A stretch of DNA of 64,000 bases from CAISKJ01 sp046351555 (GTDB lineage Bacteria; Myxococcota_A; Polyangia; Polyangiales; Ga0077539). The stretch is from positions 1 to 64,000 of the forward strand of contig JAXLYI010000012.1 of assembly GCA_046351555.1 (NCBI GenBank), read 5' to 3'. The notes beneath the pieces are model-generated. The model had not been told where the DNA came from. It worked only from the letters and a program-made list of their open reading frames with translations, and ran no database searches. Both the position numbers and the translations under genes were made by a program. The stretch's first letter is position 1, and every line of letters starts with the position of its first letter. Shown in pieces: positions 30,543 through 38,310 of the stretch.

Positions 30543-32129
30543 TCACTCGGAGCGGGCGCGCGCGAGGTCGAGCACCTGGAGCCGCTCGACCGGGCCGTAC
30601 GCCGCGGTGCTGCAGTAGCGGAGCGCCCAGTGGAGGAGCCACTGCGCGTCGACGGCGACGGGGACGTCGTCGGGGACGACCGGCGCCTCGCGCAGCATGG
30701 AGGCGAGGCCCTCCGCCGCCGCGCTTCCCTCGCCGCGCGCGATCTCGAGGCCGAAGGCGAGGCCGTGGTGGAGCACCACCTGCCAGCGCGACGCGGCGAC
30801 GAGGCCCTCGCAGGACGCCTGGTAGGAGAGCGAGGCGCCCTCCGCGCGCACCGTCACCCGCTGGTCGGGCGGCACCATCGGCGCCCCGGGCGTCCGGTTC
30901 GGTTCGAAGGAGGTGCTCCAGCCGGCGAAGCGGGGGTCGGCGCCGAGGGCCTCGCCCCAGCGCCAGTACATGTGAAGGGCGTCGTGGTCGGCGACCGGGA
31001 GCGGCGTCACCGCGTCGACGCGCCAGCCGCGCAGCCTCGCCTCGACCGCGGGGGGCGCGCGCAGCGGCGGCGCGAGGACGAGGCCATCGAAGGCCCCCTG
31101 GCGTGCGGCCTTGGCGAAGCGGTGCTCCGCCGCGGTCATCACGGGCCCTGCATCACCGACCTCGCGCCCCCGGTGGAGGCACAACCCCGAAGCGCACGCG
31201 CGTGCCTCGCGCGCCGGGTCGACGACGACGTGGGCCTCCCCCCGCGCGCCGACCTGCGCGTAGTCGAAGGCGCGCTCCCAGGTGGGCAGCGCGGCCGACG
31301 GCGACGCGGCGTTGGAGACGGCCCCGAGCGCGCATTCGAAGCGCGGGCCCGCGCGCGAACGCCACGCCTGCTCGAGGTCGGCGAAGCAGCCGATCATGTC
31401 GGTCCCCTCTGGGCGCGCGAGGACGGCGGTGGCATCGAACCCGTCGAGGGGGGCGCTCGCCATGAGCATCAGGTGCGGGTGGAGGCGCGCCGCGAGGAGG
31501 AGCCCCCAGGGGTCGTAGTCGCGCGCGGGCCGGCAGGTGACGAACTCCACGGCGACGACGACGCGAACGGGGGCGTCAGGGGCGTCGGGGGCGCCGTCGT
31601 CGGGCATGAGGTCGTCGCGCGCGCACTGCGCCGCGGTGAGGGCGTTGACGGCGCCGGCGGGGGTGAGTTCGAAGCCGTAGACGGCGAGCAGGCTGGCGTC
31701 GAGGGAGGCTTGCAGGGGCCACAGGCCACGGCCGCGCGCGGGCAGCACGCCGCCGCGGGCCATGTACACCCGGAGCAGGTGCGCGCGGTCGAGCGGGAGG
31801 GGCACGCGGGCGCCGCGGAGCGCGATCGTGGGGGCGTCCCAGCGCACCTCGCTGCAGACGCCGAGCTCGTGCGAGGGGACGTCGGGGCGCTCGTGCGCGG
31901 GCACCTTGCACGTCACGTCGAGCACGCGCGCGGGGTCGCCGTCGACCCAGAAGCTCCAGACCGCGGCGTCGGGGGTGACGGGCTCGTCGTCGGGGGCGTC
32001 GACGTAGAGGACGCGGGCGCGGGAGAGCGGGCGGGCGGGCGGCGCGGGGTCGACGTCGTAGCGCTCCAGGCCGACGGGCTCGGCGCCGAGGAGCATCGTG
32101 TCCGCGAGGATCGCGTCGAGCGAGGGCAT
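30543..32129 (-). CDS. Unknown type VI cassette protein, 528 aa, paralogue of the 680-aa protein
   Basis: 528 residues, cytoplasmic, no signal peptide or membrane helix. It is last in a four-gene leftward cassette, 6 bases after the PAAR-like gene. It aligns with the 680-aa protein in the same order: DVTCKV (71-76), LDASLLAVYGFEL (143-155), VEFVTCRP (194-201), ARLHPHLMLMASAPL (214-228), DHDALHMYWRW (381-391), GAPMVPPDQ (415-423), WQVVLHHG (449-456) and LLHWALRYCS near the end. The conserved H-D-x3-H before WRW could bind metal or be catalytic. No known toxin, PAAR or adaptor domain is visible. Given its place behind VgrG and PAAR it is either an effector or a loading adaptor. I do not recognise the family. 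Confidence 0.85.
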   Translation of the reverse strand: MPSLDAILADTMLLGAEPVGLERYDVDPAPPARPLSRARVLYVDAPDDEPVTPDAAVWSFWVDGDPARVLDVTCKVPAHERPDVPSHELGVCSEVRWDAPTIALRGARVPLPLDRAHLLRVYMARGGVLPARGRGLWPLQASLDASLLAVYGFELTPAGAVNALTAAQCARDDLMPDDGAPDAPDAPVRVVVAVEFVTCRPARDYDPWGLLLAARLHPHLMLMASAPLDGFDATAVLARPEGTDMIGCFADLEQAWRSRAGPRFECALGAVSNAASPSAALPTWERAFDYAQVGARGEAHVVVDPAREARACASGLCLHRGREVGDAGPVMTAAEHRFAKAARQGAFDGLVLAPPLRAPPAVEARLRGWRVDAVTPLPVADHDALHMYWRWGEALGADPRFAGWSTSFEPNRTPGAPMVPPDQRVTVRAEGASLSYQASCEGLVAASRWQVVLHHGLAFGLEIARGEGSAAAEGLASMLREAPVVPDDVPVAVDAQWLLHWALRYCSTAAYGPVERLQVLDLARARSE

Positions 32130-32135
32130 CCGTGA

Positions 32136-32471
32136 TCAGTCGTCGTTCACGTCGGTCTGCGTCGAGGCGACGACGGCGGGGCCCTGCGGTGCGCCCTCGG
32201 GGCTCTTGCAGAGGCCGACGCTCGCCGTGGTGAGGACGGGCACGCCGTCGGCGTCGACGTTGCGGCTTCCAATGCTCCAGGCGATGGTGATGCAGGGCGA
32301 GGGCTTCGGGCCCGGGAGCACGAAGGGGCAACCGGCGACAGGGTGGACGTCGGTCTCGACGAGCGCCATCGCGCCGCCGACCTCGAGGGAGGTGTTCGAA
32401 GTGGCGAGCTGGGCCGAGCCCCCGTGGGGGCACTGGATCACGCTCGCGGTGGTGAGGATGGCTGCGCCCAT
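32136..32471 (-). CDS. PAAR-like spike-tip protein
   Basis: 111 residues. MGAAILTTASVIQCPHGGSA, DVHPVAGCPFVLPG, PSPCITIAWSIG and TTASVGLCKSPEGAPQGPA form four Cys-containing beta turns, the pattern of small PAAR-like proteins that cap the VgrG or gp5-like spike; a Cys/His metal site at the tip is likely. No C-terminal toxin is fused. It lies between the two members of the unknown paralogous family and 16 bases after the 680-aa gene, so spike and cargo are encoded together. Related proteins also occur in extracellular contractile injection systems. Confidence 0.8.
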   Translation of the reverse strand: MGAAILTTASVIQCPHGGSAQLATSNTSLEVGGAMALVETDVHPVAGCPFVLPGPKPSPCITIAWSIGSRNVDADGVPVLTTASVGLCKSPEGAPQGPAVVASTQTDVNDD

Positions 32472-32487
32472 GGGGTTTCCTTTCGCG

Positions 32488-34530
32488 TCAGAAGCCCCCG
32501 GAGACCTCGTCGAGGCGGGGGAGCACGTAGCCCTCGGGCGAGATCGTCCAGCGCAGGTGCCAGTAGAGCATCGCCCAGGAGCCGGTCTCGATCTCCTTGA
32601 GCCTGGCGTGGCGCGCGGGGTCGGTTCCCCGCGACCAGACCATCTCGCTGTCGGAGAAGAGCGCGGGCGTCGGCGGCACGGCCAGGAAGGCCCCGTTGAA
32701 CATCACCGCGAGGTCGGCGCCGCGGATCGTGTCGAAGGTGCCGAGCGTACCCTTGTCGATCGAGACCGCGTAGCCCGACCCGTGGTGGAAGAACACCTGC
32801 CACTCGAGGGGCGCGACGTCGAACGCGGTGGCCGTGTAGGTGAACTTCCCGCCCTCGCACTCGACGACGACCTGCTGGTTGTGGGGAACCATCGGGGCGT
32901 TGGGCTCGGTGTTGGGCCCCTTCGCGCCCCAGCCCTTGTTCTCGGGGCCGAGTGTCTTGTGGAAATAGATGCCCGCGGTGGTGCCCGTCGGCGCCGACCA
33001 GCGCCAGTGCGTGTGGAAGCAGTCGTGCACGCAGAAGGGCGCCATCGCGATCTTCGAGAGCGACTCGCGCCAGGCGTCGTCGGGCATCGCGTCGAGGATC
33101 GCGGAGGGCGCGACCATCGCGGGGGCGGTGTGGAGGTTGTCGTACTCGCCCTGGCGGTAGGCGATCTCGCTGGTCCGCTCGTTGTTGTAGAAGCCCCAGC
33201 CCTCGCCCGCGAGGGGCACCCAGTCGATCATCTTCGTGGAGGGCCCGTAGTACCGCAGCCGGCGCGTGAGCGACTTCTTCCACGCCCCCGCGGCGTGGTT
33301 GGTCGCGCGGCGCACGGCGGTGAACTTCTTGGACCCGCTGACGGGGGCGACGCGGTCGAACATGTTGGGCCAGAGCGGCACGGGGAGCCCGCCGACCCAC
33401 TCTTCGAAGCCGAAGGGCTGCCAGGTGTCGTTGGTGTCGCTCGCGAGCAGCGGGTGGTAGTCGTGGGTGATGCCGTCGCGCGCCTCGTCGTTGGTGCGCG
33501 TTTCGAAGTGCTTGTGGGTGCGGGCCGGGCGCTCCATCTCGCACTTCGCGCGCATCCGCCGGAGGGGGTGGCTGGAGATCACCATCGCGTGGGGGTAGAG
33601 CCGGCAGACGTCGTAGGGCGACCCCTTGCCGAAGAAGTCGTCGTGGGGCTTGCAGAAGGTGAAGGTGAGGAAGACGACGATCGTCGGGTTGCGCGTCGCG
33701 TAGGCGCCCTTGGTGAGGTCGTCGGCCGCGGCGGCGGCGTCGGCCTTCAGGGCGGCGCGGGCGGCGGCGGGGTCGTTGGAGTAGCACCGCTCGGCGGCGG
33801 TGGGCTTGCCCATGAAGGACTCGAGGCTCAAGAGCCCCGGCGGGATCGGGGTGACGATGCGGGTCTTGCCGCGCAGGTCCTTGGAGAGGTCTTCCTCCCA
33901 GGTGAACTCGCTCAGCCCGACCTTGACGTCGGGATCGGTCGGGAAGCGGAGCTCGTAGCCGAAGGCGAGCACCAGGGCCGACGCCGCGTGCGTCTCGAGG
34001 CGGTGGAAGCCCTTGTTCAGCTCGGGGAGCCTGCCCTCGAGGAAGGTCGCGCGCGCCAGCAGGAAGGGCTTCGTCAGCCGGAGCCCGAGCTCCGACGACG
34101 TCTTGCCGTCGAGCGCGAGCCGCTCGGCGAGGGGGTCGGCGTCGGCGCCCGCGGTGGTGTAGGCGCCGTCGACGGTGAGCTCGCGCCACGAGATGTACTT
34201 CTGCACGGGCGCGACGAAGACCTTCGGGTCGCCGCTGTGCCGCTGGAGGTCGTACACGGTGCAGCGCACGTCGGAGACGCCCGCGACGTCCTTGTCGGGG
34301 TCGTGCGCCCAGTACCAGGTGCGGCCGCTCTCGATGGTGGCGCTCGGCCAGTCGTCCATCGACTCGCGGGTGAGGGCCTTGCCCTCCCAGCTCCGCCACC
34401 AGGCCTCCTCCGCGCGGTTGGACGCGTACGCCTTGCTCCATCCGTGGAGGAGCTCGTCGCCGTACGTCTGATACCGCGTGCCGATCAGCCCGGGGAGCGT
34501 GTCGTGATAGAGGTCTACCAGGGTCGCCAT
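32488..34530 (-). CDS. Unknown type VI cassette protein, 680 aa, paralogue of the 528-aa protein
   Basis: 680 residues, no signal peptide or membrane helix, 28 bases after vgrG. It shares ordered motifs with the 528-aa protein: DVRCTV (87-92), HAASALVLAFGYEL (181-194), FLTFTFCKP (287-295), RLYPHAMVISSHPL (310-323), VHDCFHTHWRW (501-511), NAPMVPHNQ (544-552), WQVFFHHG (577-584) and AMLYWHLRWTIS (653-664). The extra length lies at the N-terminus and between 325 and 480, rich in His, Trp and Arg. Conserved His, Asp and Trp residues suggest an enzyme. Position directly behind VgrG suggests cargo or an adaptor needed for cargo loading. No immunity gene is obvious. I do not recognise the family. 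Confidence 0.85.
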   Translation of the reverse strand: MATLVDLYHDTLPGLIGTRYQTYGDELLHGWSKAYASNRAEEAWWRSWEGKALTRESMDDWPSATIESGRTWYWAHDPDKDVAGVSDVRCTVYDLQRHSGDPKVFVAPVQKYISWRELTVDGAYTTAGADADPLAERLALDGKTSSELGLRLTKPFLLARATFLEGRLPELNKGFHRLETHAASALVLAFGYELRFPTDPDVKVGLSEFTWEEDLSKDLRGKTRIVTPIPPGLLSLESFMGKPTAAERCYSNDPAAARAALKADAAAAADDLTKGAYATRNPTIVVFLTFTFCKPHDDFFGKGSPYDVCRLYPHAMVISSHPLRRMRAKCEMERPARTHKHFETRTNDEARDGITHDYHPLLASDTNDTWQPFGFEEWVGGLPVPLWPNMFDRVAPVSGSKKFTAVRRATNHAAGAWKKSLTRRLRYYGPSTKMIDWVPLAGEGWGFYNNERTSEIAYRQGEYDNLHTAPAMVAPSAILDAMPDDAWRESLSKIAMAPFCVHDCFHTHWRWSAPTGTTAGIYFHKTLGPENKGWGAKGPNTEPNAPMVPHNQQVVVECEGGKFTYTATAFDVAPLEWQVFFHHGSGYAVSIDKGTLGTFDTIRGADLAVMFNGAFLAVPPTPALFSDSEMVWSRGTDPARHARLKEIETGSWAMLYWHLRWTISPEGYVLPRLDEVSGGF

Positions 34531-34558
34531 CGGCCTCGTCCTTCGCGCGCGGCGCGGG

Positions 34559-37021
34559 TCACCGGCGCCTCGTCTTGAAGCGCCGGAGCTCGAGCGCGCC
34601 GGCGCCCGCCTCGCCGCGCAGGGTGTAGAGCGCCCGGGGCGCGGCGCCCTCGATCCACACCTCGCCCCGGTCGTCGGTGACGTACGCGTGGTCGGTTCCG
34701 TCGGGGTGGGTGATGGTCACCGCGAGCCCCTGGATGGGCTCGCGCGACCCGGCGTGTTCGAACTTGAAGATCGCGGTCCCCTCGGGGGGCGGCGACATGG
34801 CCATGGGCTTGCCGCCGCCGCGGCCGATCTTCACGCCCTGCCCGCGGAGCTCGGCCCCGGTGCCCAGCACCATGCGCGAGGAGAAGCCGTACGCGCGGAG
34901 CTCCTCGGCGTTGAGCTCGAGGTCGTCCTTCGCGGTGATGAGCACGTCGTCGGCGCGCACCTCGGCGGCCTTCTCGACGTCGACCGCGAGGGCGGCGGCG
35001 CGGAGGGTCACGCCCTCAGGGGTCAGCTCGATCACGCTCTTCCCGCAGCGGAGCGTGAGCGAGCGGTTGGCCTGGAGGACCACGTCCTCGTCGACGGCGG
35101 CGTGGTACGACCCGCGCACCGTCATCGTCGCGTTGCTGACGACGTCGTCGCCCTCGTCGTCGGGCGCGCCCGGGTCGCGGCCGACGGCGAGCTGGAAGGC
35201 CCCGGCGACGTGCATCGCGAGGTCGCTTGCATAGCGCTCGCTGCCGACGCCTCGCACGTCGCGGTCGTGGTCGCCGTCGACGCTCACGCGCCGGCCGCCG
35301 AGCACGAGGAGCGTCTCGCCGCCCATCACGGTCACCGCGCGCTCGCCGCGCACGGTCTCCAGGCGGTTGCCGCCGACGGTCTCGGTGCGGTCGGCGGAGA
35401 CGCTGAGGGCGCTGTCGCCGCCGACGTCCATGCTGTGGTTCTCGCGGACCACCTCGCGGAAGTCGCGGCCCGCGTGGAGGCGCACCTCCTCGTCGCCTGC
35501 GGCGTCTTCGAAGGACAGCTCGTTGTAGCGCTCGCCGCCGGGCGCGCTGTGGGTTCGGATCCCGCTGCGGGTGCGCTGCGCGGGGAGCGCGAAGGGGGTG
35601 GGGTGCGTGCCGTTGTAGAGGCACCCGAGGACGACGGGGCGGTCGGCGTCGCCCCCCACGAACGACACCACCACCTCCGTCCCGACGCGCGGGATGAACT
35701 GGCCTCCATAGCCCTCGCCGGCCCAGAGCTGCATCACGCGGATCCAGCACGAGCTGTGCGCGTCGCGTTGACCCTCGCGGTCCCAGTGGAACTGCACCTT
35801 CACGCGGCCGTGGACGTCGGTGTGGACGTCCTCGCCGGGCGGGCCCGTGACCGTCGCCGTCTCGAGCACCTGCTGCACCTGCCGCGGGGGCCTCGCCGGG
35901 CGCACCGCCGCGCCGCGAGGAACCAGCACCGCGCGGGCCTCGTAGCGTGCGTCGAAGCCGCCGTCGGCGCCCTCGCTCTCGCGCGCGGTGTGCTCCACCG
36001 ACAGCGCCACGTAGTCGCCCTCGACGCCCGGGAGCGAGGGCGCTTCGAGGGTGATCCAGCGGCCCGGCGCGAGCCGCGGGCAGGCCGTGCGGACCTCCAG
36101 CGTCTCGGCGCGTCGTCGTCGTTGTTGGAGGGCCACCGCGGCGACGTCCCGCGCGACGCGGGCGGCCTCGTGCTCGCCGTGGTGCTCGTAGCGCTCGAGC
36201 GTCGACTCGTCGAAGCGCCCAGCCGCGCGCTGCGCGCTCGCCTCGGCGTGGTGAACGCGGTCGGGCCGCCCCCAGTCGAACTCCCGCAGCGTGAAGCGCC
36301 CCGCGGCCACCGCGCGACGTCGCGCGAGGCGGGTCACGGTCGCGGCGTCGCGGGCGCGCTCGGCCTCGCGGTAGACGAGGGTCGGGTCGCCGTCGATGGG
36401 GCGGGCGAAGGTCGGGGCGTCGGTGAGGACGACGCGCGGGCCGTCGGGCTCCGGCGCCTCGTGGTCGACGTGGTAGCGGATGCCCTCCTCGGCGAGCAGG
36501 CGGGAGAGGAAGGCGAGGTCGGACTCCTGGTGCTGCACGCAGTAGGGCCGCGGCGCGTAGGTGCCCGAGAGCTGCCACGCGAGGCGGACGCGGGGGTGCT
36601 TCGCGACAACACGGTCGATCACGGCGGGCACGTTGAGGTCCTGGAAGATGCGGCTGTCGCGGGTGCGCCCGAGGAGCGCGAGGGGGGCCTCGACGCGGAC
36701 CCGGTAGCGCGCGCGGGCCCCGTCGGCGGCCAGTCCCCGCAGCGAGACCCGCGTGACCACGCCGCGGAAGCACCGCCCGCCGCCCGGGAGCACCAGGCGC
36801 GCGTCGCCGCCGAGGAGGGCACCCTCGACGACGGCTGGGTCGGCCTCGCCGCAGCGCAGCTCGACCGAGGCGACGCCGGGCTCGGACATCGCCTCGCGGA
36901 CCCTGCAGGCGAGGGCCTCGAAGTCCAACGCCTCGGCCTCGGGCGGCGCCTCGAACGAGAGCAGGGGGGACGGGTCCACGACGCCGCTGACGGTACCGAA
37001 GGGTGCGCCCGCCGCGGCCAT
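34559..37021 (-). CDS. vgrG: Type VI secretion spike protein VgrG with C-terminal transthyretin-like extension
   Basis: 820 residues from the ATG at 37021. Residues 20-380 are the gp27-like (phage GPD) part, with YCVQHQESDLAFLSRLLAEE at about 160-180. Residues 385-470 are the gp5 OB-fold with GRVKVQFHWDREG, RVMQLWAGEGYGGQFIPRVG and EVVVSFVGGDADRPVVLG. Residues 490-735 are repeated beta strands of the needle (GGNRLETVRGERAVTVMGGE). Residues 740-820 form an extra sandwich, starting EGTAIFKFEHAGS and including YVTDDRGEVWIEG, which resembles transthyretin-like cargo-docking tails. It heads a four-gene operon but no sheath, baseplate or ClpV genes are in the window, so it is an orphan cassette. 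Confidence 0.95.
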   Translation of the reverse strand: MAAAGAPFGTVSGVVDPSPLLSFEAPPEAEALDFEALACRVREAMSEPGVASVELRCGEADPAVVEGALLGGDARLVLPGGGRCFRGVVTRVSLRGLAADGARARYRVRVEAPLALLGRTRDSRIFQDLNVPAVIDRVVAKHPRVRLAWQLSGTYAPRPYCVQHQESDLAFLSRLLAEEGIRYHVDHEAPEPDGPRVVLTDAPTFARPIDGDPTLVYREAERARDAATVTRLARRRAVAAGRFTLREFDWGRPDRVHHAEASAQRAAGRFDESTLERYEHHGEHEAARVARDVAAVALQQRRRRAETLEVRTACPRLAPGRWITLEAPSLPGVEGDYVALSVEHTARESEGADGGFDARYEARAVLVPRGAAVRPARPPRQVQQVLETATVTGPPGEDVHTDVHGRVKVQFHWDREGQRDAHSSCWIRVMQLWAGEGYGGQFIPRVGTEVVVSFVGGDADRPVVLGCLYNGTHPTPFALPAQRTRSGIRTHSAPGGERYNELSFEDAAGDEEVRLHAGRDFREVVRENHSMDVGGDSALSVSADRTETVGGNRLETVRGERAVTVMGGETLLVLGGRRVSVDGDHDRDVRGVGSERYASDLAMHVAGAFQLAVGRDPGAPDDEGDDVVSNATMTVRGSYHAAVDEDVVLQANRSLTLRCGKSVIELTPEGVTLRAAALAVDVEKAAEVRADDVLITAKDDLELNAEELRAYGFSSRMVLGTGAELRGQGVKIGRGGGKPMAMSPPPEGTAIFKFEHAGSREPIQGLAVTITHPDGTDHAYVTDDRGEVWIEGAAPRALYTLRGEAGAGALELRRFKTRRR

Positions 37022-37081
37022 CAGAGAACGTGATGGCTCCCATTGCCCGAGAGCATCGTGCGGCGCGCGGCGCGGCCGTGA

Positions 37082-37087
37082 TAGGGT
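37082..37087 (+). promoter_or_regulatory. Candidate -10 (TAGGGT) for the DUF2378 gene
   Basis: TGATAGGGTCGC lies 13 bases before the ATG at 37101 and is almost identical to the string before the lipoprotein gene at 22249. The vgrG start is 61 bases away on the other strand, so the regulatory region is shared. Confidence 0.4.
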
Positions 37088-37100
37088 CGCGGCCCCTACG

Positions 37101-37703
37101 ATGTCGGACGATGGCTTCGTCGATCCCCGCACGCACCTGCCGGTGGAGCTCGACGCGCAGCTCGCCCTCTTGCCGCGTCGGGCCACGTGCAAGGGGATGT
37201 TCTTCACGGACCCGCTGGCGCGCGCCGGCCGGGTCGCGCCTACGGTCGATGTCTTCGCTCGGGCGGGCGTCGCGCCGCGCCGCTACCTCCCCTTCGTCGA
37301 CTACCCCCACGCGGAATGGATGCGCATCGCGAACGCCGCCGCCGCGGTGATCGCGCCGGGGGGCCGCGTGGGCGATGGGCTCCGCGAGCTCGGGCACCAC
37401 GCCTACGACGCGATCTTCGAAAACCCCATCGGCAAGGTGCTCTTCGGCCCCCTGGGCTTCGACCTCGAGCGCGTGTTCGAGCACGCGGGGACGGGCTACC
37501 GGCTCGGGCTCGGCTTCGGCGCGGTGCGCGCGGAGCGCGTCGCGGCGCAGCACTGGCGGGTGCGGTTCACCGACTTCCCGAGCTTCATCGAGACGTACAA
37601 CGTCGGGGTGATCGAGGGCGCGGTGCGCCGCTACGGCTACACGCCGCGGGTGCGGGCGCGCCTCGACGACCCCTCGCGCGGCGTGCTCGACGTCCGCTGG
37701 TGA
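37101..37703 (+). CDS. DUF2378 (TIGR02265) family protein
   Basis: 200 residues. GMFFTDPLARAG, FVDYPHAEWMRIANAAAAVI, GDGLRELGHHAYDAIFENPIGKVLF, RVRFTDFPSFIETYNVGVIEGAV and the ending RGVLDVRW follow the TIGR02265 pattern, a domain described as expanded in Myxococcus xanthus and relatives and of unknown function. The fold may be related to heme-NO-binding-like helical proteins, but no heme-ligating His is certain. It is divergent from vgrG with a 79-base gap, the only neighbour that could regulate that cassette. Confidence 0.85.
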   Translation: MSDDGFVDPRTHLPVELDAQLALLPRRATCKGMFFTDPLARAGRVAPTVDVFARAGVAPRRYLPFVDYPHAEWMRIANAAAAVIAPGGRVGDGLRELGHHAYDAIFENPIGKVLFGPLGFDLERVFEHAGTGYRLGLGFGAVRAERVAAQHWRVRFTDFPSFIETYNVGVIEGAVRRYGYTPRVRARLDDPSRGVLDVRW

Positions 37704-37846
37704 CGTGGTGCATCGCCTGGTGGCTGCGCCGCGAAGCCGAGGGCTGGCCCCACAAGGAGCAGGCCTCGTCGATGCTGAAGTCGCTGCCGAACATGAAGGC
37801 GTTTCTCGAGCGCCTCGCGGAGATCCAGAAGGCGCAGAAGCCGTAG
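37700..37846 (+). pseudogene. Possible glutathione-S-transferase C-terminal remnant or 48-aa small protein
   Basis: A GTG at 37700 overlaps the DUF2378 stop in a GTGA. The 48-residue product starts VTWCIAWWLRREAEGW and ends SLPNMKAFLERLAEIQKAQKP. The last 20 residues resemble the final helix of bacterial glutathione S-transferases (pattern LPN-x-KAFLERLA). Without the thioredoxin-like half it cannot be an enzyme. It may be a relic of a deleted gene or a genuine coupled small protein; the sequence alone does not decide. Confidence 0.3.
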
Positions 37847-37906
37847 CCCACGTCGACCACGGGCCGCGTCGCTGGCGCTGCGCGGTACGGCTGCTCCATG
37901 GCGCAA

Positions 37907-38179
37907 TCAGGGCTTGCGCGCTGCGTCGCTGGACGCGTCCGGCGCGGCGGGCGGCGGCGCCACCTGGGCAGGCGCCGCGCTGGGGGGCGGCCCGCCGTAG
38001 CGCACCGCCAGCGGGCAGCCCGAGAGCGCGATCGAGCCGGCCATCATCAGCGCCGCGCGCGACAGGCGCGGAGGCGCGGGCTCGGCGACGTCGCGCGGGG
38101 CGCGGTCGGCCAGACAGAAGGGGCAGCGGGACTCGCGGGCGCGGAGGTGCCTCCCGCAGGCTTCACAGGGGACCAGCAT
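37907..38179 (-). CDS. Small zinc-ribbon membrane protein
   Basis: 90 residues from the ATG at 38179. A zinc ribbon CEACGRHLRARESRCPFC lies at residues 5-22, followed by a short linker, one hydrophobic segment (ALMMAGSIALSGC) and a Pro/Ala-rich tail. The segment ends in SGC, a lipobox-like site in an odd internal position. Small zinc-ribbon plus TM proteins of this kind are common in myxobacteria without known function. It is convergent with the DUF2378 gene and downstream of the copper-efflux operon by 131 bases. Confidence 0.65.
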   Translation of the reverse strand: MLVPCEACGRHLRARESRCPFCLADRAPRDVAEPAPPRLSRAALMMAGSIALSGCPLAVRYGGPPPSAAPAQVAPPPAAPDASSDAARKP

Positions 38180-38310
38180 GGGCGCGAGGATGGCACGGTC
38201 CCGCGCCGGGGTCAGCGCGACTCCGCAGCCCATCGCGTGCGAAGAGGGATCAGGCCCGCTTCGGCTCGGGGGTCACGCGCTGAACGCGCCGCTTCTGACC
38301 TTGCCCGCGC

